In this document: in pieces, positions 41,653 to 47,469 of the stretch | Position numbering within the stretch: the first letter of the stretch is position 1 | Layout: each line of letters opens with the position of its first letter | Source of the DNA: Paludibacteraceae bacterium | Lineage (GTDB): Bacteria > Bacteroidota > Bacteroidia > Bacteroidales > Paludibacteraceae | Assembly (NCBI GenBank): GCA_024400125.1 | Contig: JAKSNG010000015.1 | Span: 1 to 47,469 of the forward strand | Direction: 5' to 3' | Length of the DNA stretch: 47,469 nucleotides | The notes under the pieces: generated by a model | The model's database searches: none | What the model was told of the DNA's origin: nothing | The model's input: only the letters and a program-made list of their open reading frames with translations | Position numbers and translations under genes: made by a program

Positions 41653-44217
41653 TTATCCTCCGCACTTAGAATAACCGCAGTTACGGCAGTGCATGCAGCC
41701 TTCTTCATAGATGAGTGGCTCTCCACAGTTTGGGCATACTTGACCTTGAACGATGGTACCGTCTTGGATGTATTTCTTCAGGGCACGTTCTACGCCCACT
41801 TTCCAGGAGTTGATAGTCTCGGAGTCCATTTGCAGACCGCTAATCATCTTGATGACTTGGTCAATAGGCATTTGGTAACGCAGCACGCCTGAAATCAGTT
41901 TTGCGTAATTCCAGAACTCTTTGTCGAACTTATAGGACAAACCTTCCATCGTGGTCTTGAAACCGCGTGAGTTGAGGAATTGGAAGTCATAACGATGTGA
42001 ACCATCCTCTTGGGTTACGCGGATAATCTTACCGTGTGTGACAGACTTAGGAATCATCAAACCCTCTTCGTCATCTGCTAAACCAGTGAAGATTTCGTAT
42101 GGCATACCATCTTGTAGTCCGACAAAGGCAATCCATTTATCTTTATTGTTTTGGAAACGTACGACATCGCACTCTAATTCAGCAGGGCGCACACGCACTT
42201 TGTTCTCGAAGCATACGCAGTTGTAGTCCTCTTTTTTCTCGTCGGCTTTCTTCTCTTCTTTTTTCTTCAGTCCTTCTAAGACGCCAGTACGGCTACCATC
42301 GCGATAAACGGTGCAGCCTTTGCAACCACAGCGCCATGCTTCTTCGTAGAGTTGTCCGACGAGTTCTTCGGATACGTCATTGGGCAGGTTAATCGTCACA
42401 GAGATGGAGTGGTCAACCCATTTCTGAATAGCGCCTTGCATACGCACTTTTGCCAGCCAATCGACATCGTTGGCGGTGGCGTGGAAGTAAGGAGACTCTG
42501 CCACTAAAGCATCTACTTCTTCTTGTGTATAGCGGTGGTTGGAGTCGTATGGGTGACCATTGGCATTCATCCAAGTGATGAACTTATGGTGGAAGACGAT
42601 ATATTCCTCAAAGCTGTCTCCTACTTCGTCCACGAGATCTACGTGTACGTTCTTGTCATTAGGATTCACTTTGCGGCGACGTTTATAGACAGGTTGGAAG
42701 ACAGGTTCGATACCCGAAGTCGTCTGTGTCATGATGGATGTGGTGCCGGTTGGTGCCACAGTCAGACAAGCGATGTTACGGCGTCCATACTTGACCATAT
42801 CAGCATACAACTCTGGGTCAGCCTCTTTGATACGTGCGATATATGGATTGTTCTCTTCACGTTTAGCGTCATAGACAGCGAATGCGCCACGTTCTTTAGC
42901 CATATTGACGGAACTGCGATAGGCTGCCAAAGCGAGTGCTTTGTGTACTTCAACGGAGAAGGCAGTTGCTTCGTCGGTACCGTAACGCAATCCCATAGCG
43001 GCTAACATATCGCCTTCTGCGGTCGTGCCGACACCTGTACGGCGACCTTGAATAGTCTTGGTGCGAATCTTTTCCCACAACTCACGCTCCGTGCGTTTGA
43101 TACTGTCTGACTCTGGATCGGAAGCAATCTTCTCTAAAATCTTGTCAATCTTCTCCATTTCCAAGTCGATGATATCATCCATCATACGCTGTGCAACGCC
43201 GATATGTTTGCGGAACAAGTCAAAGTCGAACGATGCTTGTGGCGTGAATGGATTCTTGACGTATGAGTAGAGGTTGATAGCGAGTAAGCGGCAGCTGTCG
43301 TATGGGCAGAGAGGAATCTCGCCGCATGGGTTGGTGCTGACGGTGCGATAGCCGAGATCGGCGTAGCAGTCGGGCACAGATTCGCGCAGAATAGTATCCC
43401 AGAACAGCACACCTGGCTCTGCTGATTTCCATGCGTTGTGGATAATCTTTTTCCACAATGCAGCAGCGTCTATCTCTTTTTGATAGGTGGGGTCAGCGGC
43501 GTCGATAGGGTATTGCTGGGTGTAGGGTACTTTATTGATGGCTGCTTGCATAAAACCATCGTCTATTTTGACGGACACGTTGGCACCGGTCACTTTGCCT
43601 TGCTCCATCTTAGCATCAATGAATGCTTCAGAATCGGGGTGTTTGATGGATACCGAGAGCATCAATGCGCCACGGCGACCATCTTGCGCTACTTCGCGTG
43701 TAGAGTTGGAGTAGCGCTCCATGAATGGAACGAGACCTGTCGAAGTCAATGCCGAGTTTTTAACTGGGCTTCCGTGAGGACGGATATGGCTAAGGTCATG
43801 ACCTACGCCACCACGACGTTTCATCAGTTGCACTTGCTCTTCATCTATTTGAATGATAGCGCCGTATGAGTCAGCTGAACCATCTTGACCAATCACAAAG
43901 CAGTTGCTCAGCGATGCCACTTGGAAGGAGTTTCCGATACCAGTCATAGGTGAACCTTGTGGCACGATGTAGCGGAAATGACGCATTAACTCGAATAACT
44001 CGGGTTCAGTCATAGGGTTCTTATACTTCGATTCGATGCGGGCAATCTCAGACGCGATACGATGGTGCATGTCATCTGGAGTGCGTTCGTACAGGTTGCC
44101 GAAACTGTCTTTGAGGGCGTACTTAGTGGACCACACGCGTGCGGCTAATTCGTCGCCATTAAAGTACTCAACAGAGGCTTGCTCGGCTTCTTTTTGGGTG
44201 TAAATAGGTTGTTCCAT
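41653..44217 (-). CDS. nrdJ: Class II (adenosylcobalamin-dependent) ribonucleotide reductase
   Basis: The 854-aa enzyme makes deoxynucleotides with a B12 radical and so works with or without oxygen. The N-terminal part has the SNCFVIG region, then NPCGEIPLCPYDSCRL in the active site and the P-loop-like PTGTTSIMTQTTSGIEP block. The C-terminus has a CPNCGEPLIYEEGCMHCRNCGYSKCGG-type zinc ribbon (CPNCG, CMHCRNCG), which carries the redox cysteines. A Lys/Glu-rich linker (KKKEEKKADEKKED) stands before the C-terminal domain. No cobalamin riboswitch is seen in its 55-nt leader. Confidence 0.95.
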   Translation of the reverse strand: MEQPIYTQKEAEQASVEYFNGDELAARVWSTKYALKDSFGNLYERTPDDMHHRIASEIARIESKYKNPMTEPELFELMRHFRYIVPQGSPMTGIGNSFQVASLSNCFVIGQDGSADSYGAIIQIDEEQVQLMKRRGGVGHDLSHIRPHGSPVKNSALTSTGLVPFMERYSNSTREVAQDGRRGALMLSVSIKHPDSEAFIDAKMEQGKVTGANVSVKIDDGFMQAAINKVPYTQQYPIDAADPTYQKEIDAAALWKKIIHNAWKSAEPGVLFWDTILRESVPDCYADLGYRTVSTNPCGEIPLCPYDSCRLLAINLYSYVKNPFTPQASFDFDLFRKHIGVAQRMMDDIIDLEMEKIDKILEKIASDPESDSIKRTERELWEKIRTKTIQGRRTGVGTTAEGDMLAAMGLRYGTDEATAFSVEVHKALALAAYRSSVNMAKERGAFAVYDAKREENNPYIARIKEADPELYADMVKYGRRNIACLTVAPTGTTSIMTQTTSGIEPVFQPVYKRRRKVNPNDKNVHVDLVDEVGDSFEEYIVFHHKFITWMNANGHPYDSNHRYTQEEVDALVAESPYFHATANDVDWLAKVRMQGAIQKWVDHSISVTINLPNDVSEELVGQLYEEAWRCGCKGCTVYRDGSRTGVLEGLKKKEEKKADEKKEDYNCVCFENKVRVRPAELECDVVRFQNNKDKWIAFVGLQDGMPYEIFTGLADDEEGLMIPKSVTHGKIIRVTQEDGSHRYDFQFLNSRGFKTTMEGLSYKFDKEFWNYAKLISGVLRYQMPIDQVIKMISGLQMDSETINSWKVGVERALKKYIQDGTIVQGQVCPNCGEPLIYEEGCMHCRNCGYSKCGG

Positions 44218-44272
44218 ATAGTATTATTTTTGTATTTGGTGCTAACTATGGTCAATCGACCGAAAAACGGTG

Positions 44273-44304
44273 CAAAAGTACTGCTAATTTTTGATATGTG
44301 CAAG
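44273..44304 (-). promoter_or_regulatory. nrdJ promoter
   Basis: On the minus strand CTTG (44304-44301), followed by CACATATC, lies 20 bp before TACTTTTG (44280-44273). GCAG precedes the -7 box, as in three other promoters here. Confidence 0.75.
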
Positions 44305-44353
44305 GATTTTGATAAAAAAAGTTTTCAACATTGTATAACAAGTTTCCCAAATA

Positions 44354-44390
44354 AAAAATTAAGCACCTGATAATGAGGTGCTTAATTTTT
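44354..44390 (-). terminator. Terminator of the S9 peptidase / thioesterase operon
   Basis: A 15-bp stem (44354-44368 with 44376-44390) has core AAGCACCT/AGGTGCTT and flanking A/T-runs. Read on the minus strand it is followed by T-rich sequence. Confidence 0.85.
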
Positions 44391-44427
44391 AGTTCTGTAC
44401 AAAAAGTTTCCCGAATTAGAAAAGTTT

Positions 44428-45168
44428 TCAACAATGCGTGTTTTTGATTGTTGAAAATCGTGCAGAGCAGCAAGTGTTGCCAGATTCGTCTTTTTGTTGG
44501 TATTGGATGTACTCTTCTTGCACGTTAACGAGAGTTGTGAGCGGCTGATGGAGGCGGACTTCTTTGACGTAGTTGATATCTAATCGAATAGGGTTGTGTG
44601 TGATGTCTGCCAATTGGGCGGGTGTGTAGGTATCGAGCATTATCTCTAAGTACTTGCAGGAGTTGCAGTGGTTGTTATAATCCACATCGGAGTAGCGTAT
44701 GGTGCGTGTGTCGCACAAGGTTGGTTCTTGAATGGGTGTGAGTCGTTCCGCGCGTGTCATGTTTAGCACTTCGCCATCTACGATGTCCATAAATGGCTCT
44801 TGGTCGAATACATTCACTATCTCGCGTTTGGTGAGGTCAAGCACAGTCCAAATCGATTTAGCTTGTCCGATGAGTCGTTCGCCGAGATAGATGCGGTAGT
44901 CGCGGGTAGAGAGCATGTGACTATTTTGCTCAATCCATGTCTCGATACGAATGACTTCGCCGTATGTAGGCATATAAGTCAGTTCTAAGTTAAGCCGTGT
45001 AATGACCCATGTTAGTCCTTGTTGAAAGAGGTATTGAATGCCATATCCTCCTTCATCAGAAGCGCGTCCGGCTACGTTGAGAAGGTAGTTCTCCAATGTG
45101 AAGAGGCGGAGGCGACGATTCGCATCTACTTCTTGATATTGTATCTCGTATTCGTAGTACTGTTTCAT
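44428..45168 (-). CDS. Acyl-ACP thioesterase
   Basis: This 246-aa protein resembles FatA/FatB-type acyl-[acyl carrier protein] thioesterases, which free fatty acids from ACP. It comprises two hotdog repeats. The first starts YEIQYQEVDANRRLRL, and WVITRLNLEL and YLEIMLDTYTP are family-like. The C-terminal repeat has RYSDVDYNNHCN, where Asn and His stand at the catalytic positions. It lies 1 nt after the S9 peptidase gene and probably shares its promoter. Confidence 0.85.
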   Translation of the reverse strand: MKQYYEYEIQYQEVDANRRLRLFTLENYLLNVAGRASDEGGYGIQYLFQQGLTWVITRLNLELTYMPTYGEVIRIETWIEQNSHMLSTRDYRIYLGERLIGQAKSIWTVLDLTKREIVNVFDQEPFMDIVDGEVLNMTRAERLTPIQEPTLCDTRTIRYSDVDYNNHCNSCKYLEIMLDTYTPAQLADITHNPIRLDINYVKEVRLHQPLTTLVNVQEEYIQYQQKDESGNTCCSARFSTIKNTHC

Positions 45169-45169
45169 A

Positions 45170-47266
45170 TTATTCTTTTAGCCATTTATCTAACCAAGCG
45201 AAGAATGTGCGTTGCCATAGGACGCCGTTTTGTGGTTGTAGAACCCAGTGGTTCTCGTCGGGGTAGATGAGTAGTTGTGCGGGTATGCCACGCATGATGG
45301 CGGCATCAAAGGCGGACATTCCTTGATTAGCGAGGATGCGGTAGTCTTTTTCGCCATGAATGCACAGGATAGGTGTGTCCCATTTGTCCACGAAGTGATG
45401 GGGCGAGTTAGCAAAGGTGCGTTGAGCAATCGTGTTAGTCTTGTCCCAATATGCACCGCCCATGTCCCAATTAGCAAACCATTTCTCTTCGGTCTCGAGG
45501 TATTGTGCTTCCATATTGAATATGCCATCGTGTGCGATAAAGGCTTTGAATCGTTTCTCGTGGTGTCCGGCTAACCAATATACCGAGAATCCTCCAAACG
45601 ATGCGCCGACGCAGCCGAGGTGGTTCTTATCGACGTATGGCAAGGTGCATGCCTCGTCGATGGCAGTGAGATAGTCTCGCATACATTGTCCTCCGTAGTC
45701 GCCTGAGATAGCTTCGTTCCATTCGTTACCAAAACCAGGAAGTCCACGACGATTGGGGGCAATGATGATGTAGTCATTGGCTGCCATCATCATGAAGTTC
45801 CATCGGAATGACCAGAATTGGCTGACAGGAGACTGTGGTCCACCTTCGCAGTAGAGCAGAGTGGGGTATTGCTTGGACGGGTCAAAGTGCGGTGGGTAGA
45901 TAATCCATGTGAGCATCTCTTTGCCGTCTGTAGTGCGTTGCCAACGAGGTTCCACTGTGCCCATAGTCACTTGGTCGTAGATGTTTTTGTTCTCGAATGT
46001 CAGTTGGGTGTTATTGACGAATAACTCGTTTGCCTCGCACATGGAGTGGCGGAGGTAGTAGATGTCGTTGTCTATGTAGGCTACGGGGGCGTAGTCATAT
46101 TGTCCGTCTAATACTTGTAGGATGGGGTGTGTCTGGTCGTTGAGTGCCACCTCATACACACCTACGCAGCCATGCCATACGGCAGAGAAGAGGATGGTGT
46201 TGTTGTCTTTCCATAGATAGGTATCGACATTGGAGTTCAATTGATTGGTCACAAACGTCTGTTGTCCAGAAGCTAAGTCCATGACGAATAACCTATTCTC
46301 GTCACTTTCGTATCCGTCATGTTCCATGGATAGCCATGCTATATGACTGCCGTCGGGTGAGTAGGACGGATTAGTGTCGTAGCCGAGATTAGTTGCAGTG
46401 ATATTCTTGTGCGTGCGTGTGCGTACATTATATAAATAGATGTCCGAGTTGGTACTGATGGCATAGTCGAGTCCTGTTTTTTTGCGGCAGGTGTAGGCTA
46501 ATTCCTCGTTGTTGGGGTTCCATGCCAATTGTTCAACTCCGCCGAATGGTCGCATAGGACATTCGTAGGTTGTGCCTTCTAATACATCCACCAAGTCTGT
46601 TACTTGTGCGGAGCGTATATCCATTTCGTTTTTGTATTGGATATGGAGTGATGCCACGAAGGGGTGTGGTACTTGTTCGACCCACTCGTCCCAATGTTTA
46701 TACATCAGGTCATTGACTACGCGTCCAGAAGCGAGGGGCAGGTCGGGGTATAGTTCTGCGGTTGTTTGTTTAGACGGAATAGTCTTGACGAGTACGACTT
46801 GGTCGCGCATAGGAGATAGCAGAAAACCTTCGATGTCGTTAGCTCCTTCTACGACTATGTCTTGCTGGTGCTGACGGAGGTATAGTTGTCCTCCGCGAGT
46901 ATATGCTAATACGCCGCCACCGCCTAACCATGCTGGGTTAGACCCCACGAACTCGTCTAACACTTGCAGTGGAGTAGTGCCGTTTTCGTCAACGTCAACG
47001 TCAACGTTTCCGCATACTCTAATCCATGTCGTGGATCGGTTTTCGCTGACGCTGTAGTAGGAGACGGTGTATGCGATGAAGCCTGTCTCTATATCTACTT
47101 GTGCATCATTGATACGTCCCATTGCCCATAGTCCTTCGGGGGTCAATCGGTCGTTAGTAAGTGTGATGACGGGCTTAGTGATAGGTTTTTGTTCATCCTT
47201 AGTGGAGTGAGTGCATGCAGTAGCAATAAGAGCGGTAGCAGCCATAATAAAAGTGCGAATAGACAT
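45170..47266 (-). CDS. S9 family prolyl-oligopeptidase-like peptidase (DPP5-like)
   Basis: The 698-aa protein has a signal peptide or lipoprotein leader (MSIRTFIMAATALIATAC), a WD40/PD40-like propeller (motif NPSYSPDGSHIAWLS) and a C-terminal hydrolase domain. Ser556 lies in GASFGGFS, the Asp in HGEKDYRI and the His in DENHWV. The GxSxGG form and overall order fit the S9C group, such as DPP5 of Porphyromonas. A short NVDVDVDEN stretch near residue 85 is coded by a hexamer-like repeat. The ATG at 47266 is used because longer reading runs through the promoter. Confidence 0.88.
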   Translation of the reverse strand: MSIRTFIMAATALIATACTHSTKDEQKPITKPVITLTNDRLTPEGLWAMGRINDAQVDIETGFIAYTVSYYSVSENRSTTWIRVCGNVDVDVDENGTTPLQVLDEFVGSNPAWLGGGGVLAYTRGGQLYLRQHQQDIVVEGANDIEGFLLSPMRDQVVLVKTIPSKQTTAELYPDLPLASGRVVNDLMYKHWDEWVEQVPHPFVASLHIQYKNEMDIRSAQVTDLVDVLEGTTYECPMRPFGGVEQLAWNPNNEELAYTCRKKTGLDYAISTNSDIYLYNVRTRTHKNITATNLGYDTNPSYSPDGSHIAWLSMEHDGYESDENRLFVMDLASGQQTFVTNQLNSNVDTYLWKDNNTILFSAVWHGCVGVYEVALNDQTHPILQVLDGQYDYAPVAYIDNDIYYLRHSMCEANELFVNNTQLTFENKNIYDQVTMGTVEPRWQRTTDGKEMLTWIIYPPHFDPSKQYPTLLYCEGGPQSPVSQFWSFRWNFMMMAANDYIIIAPNRRGLPGFGNEWNEAISGDYGGQCMRDYLTAIDEACTLPYVDKNHLGCVGASFGGFSVYWLAGHHEKRFKAFIAHDGIFNMEAQYLETEEKWFANWDMGGAYWDKTNTIAQRTFANSPHHFVDKWDTPILCIHGEKDYRILANQGMSAFDAAIMRGIPAQLLIYPDENHWVLQPQNGVLWQRTFFAWLDKWLKE

Positions 47267-47287
47267 TGTAGTAATTATTTTTGCCTG

Positions 47288-47319
47288 CAAAGGTACTGCT
47301 TTTTTTTGATATATGCAAG
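47288..47319 (-). promoter_or_regulatory. S9 peptidase promoter
   Basis: On the minus strand CTTG (47319-47316) and TACCTTTG (47295-47288) are 20 bp apart. Over 37 bp it is identical to the tRNA-Thr promoter region. Confidence 0.8.
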
Positions 47320-47345
47320 AAATTCCTATTTTTTCCATCAAAACA

Positions 47346-47378
47346 TTTGCATATTTGATTTTTTTTGTTGTACTTTTG
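47346..47378 (+). promoter_or_regulatory. Plus-strand promoter facing the right edge
   Basis: TTTG (47346-47349), within TTTGCATATTTG, and TACTTTTG (47371-47378) are 21 bp apart. No gene begins before the IS-like end at 47434, so its natural target is missing, beyond the edge or disrupted. Confidence 0.65.
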
Positions 47379-47433
47379 CAGGTGGTAAAGTTTTGGAAGA
47401 GGAAAAAAGAAGAGAAAGAGTGCATTTTGATTA

Positions 47434-47469
47434 TGAAGTGAACCCCAAAAGTTAGACAAAAAACTTTTG
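47434..47469 (+). mobile_element. Partial terminus of an IS3-like insertion sequence (inverted copy)
   Basis: The 36 bases are the exact reverse complement of 19-54. The 14 bp just outside (AGAGTGCATTTTGA at 47417-47430) also recur in inverted form at 57-70, so the shared repeat is longer than the element end, or the element begins further out. Confidence 0.55.

Noticed and set aside
44218..44330. Cobalamin riboswitch before nrdJ
   Set aside because: The promoter lies only about 55 nt from the start codon, too short for the riboswitch, and no B12 box is visible.

Overview
The window looks like a chromosomal segment from a member of the Bacteroidota, most likely order Bacteroidales. This rests on several things seen together: promoters of the Bacteroidetes type (TTTG about 20 bp upstream of TAnnTTTG), a sodium-pumping NQR operon, a V-type ATPase operon in the E-DUF2764-A-B-D-I-K order, a class III fructose bisphosphatase, a type IX secretion plug protein, and many lipoproteins with LxGC lipoboxes. 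The species cannot be named from the sequence. Both ends stop inside the same inverted, IS3-like terminus, so this may be a contig that ends at repeated insertion sequences.

Layout. 1-2000: two lipoproteins (an Ntn-hydrolase and an unknown). 2102-7999: nqrABCDEF on the minus strand, with an NqrC that carries an extra N-terminal rubredoxin-like domain. 8198-12818: DPP-IV-like peptidase, polysaccharide deacetylase and an Ig-like lipoprotein. 12824-16464: minus-strand operon of C1B peptidase, UbiA prenyltransferase, radical SAM protein and an IMPACT-family protein. 16465-20320: a gene-poor accessory region with a RhuM/PLD-like protein, a 135-nt near-continuous hairpin, a FISUMP lipoprotein, and about 1.2 kb packed with unusual repeats. 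These include three long inverted repeats whose arms are made of 9-bp units, 11-bp tandem repeats and 21-bp arrays. 20330-27906: a YafQ-type toxin-antitoxin pair that appears to sit in the leader of the V-ATPase operon, followed by that operon. 27929-33268: a sugar-nucleotide dehydrogenase, two polysaccharide export lipoproteins and a Wzc-like kinase with tyrosine-rich ends. 33273-37248: T9SS plug protein, tRNA-Thr(CGU), serS, rpmA and rplU. 37496-47266: fbp, rlmN, a ROK kinase, B12-dependent nrdJ, acyl-ACP thioesterase and an S9 peptidase.

How the genes fit together. NQR would export sodium during NADH oxidation. The V-ATPase K subunit keeps the residues that bind sodium in the Enterococcus hirae enzyme, so the two machines probably share a sodium circuit. 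Two S9 peptidases and the C1B peptidase suggest peptide use as a nutrient. The export lipoproteins and Wzc-like protein form the secretion part of a capsule or exopolysaccharide system without its glycosyltransferases.

The most unusual signals are the rubredoxin-NqrC fusion, the 9-bp-unit hairpin family at 19301-19901, the 135-nt hairpin at 17927-18061, the toxin-antitoxin insertion between a promoter and the V-ATPase genes, and repeats that have entered the coding sequences of core genes (serS, nqrA, nqrC). All domain assignments are from reading the sequences; no database search was run.
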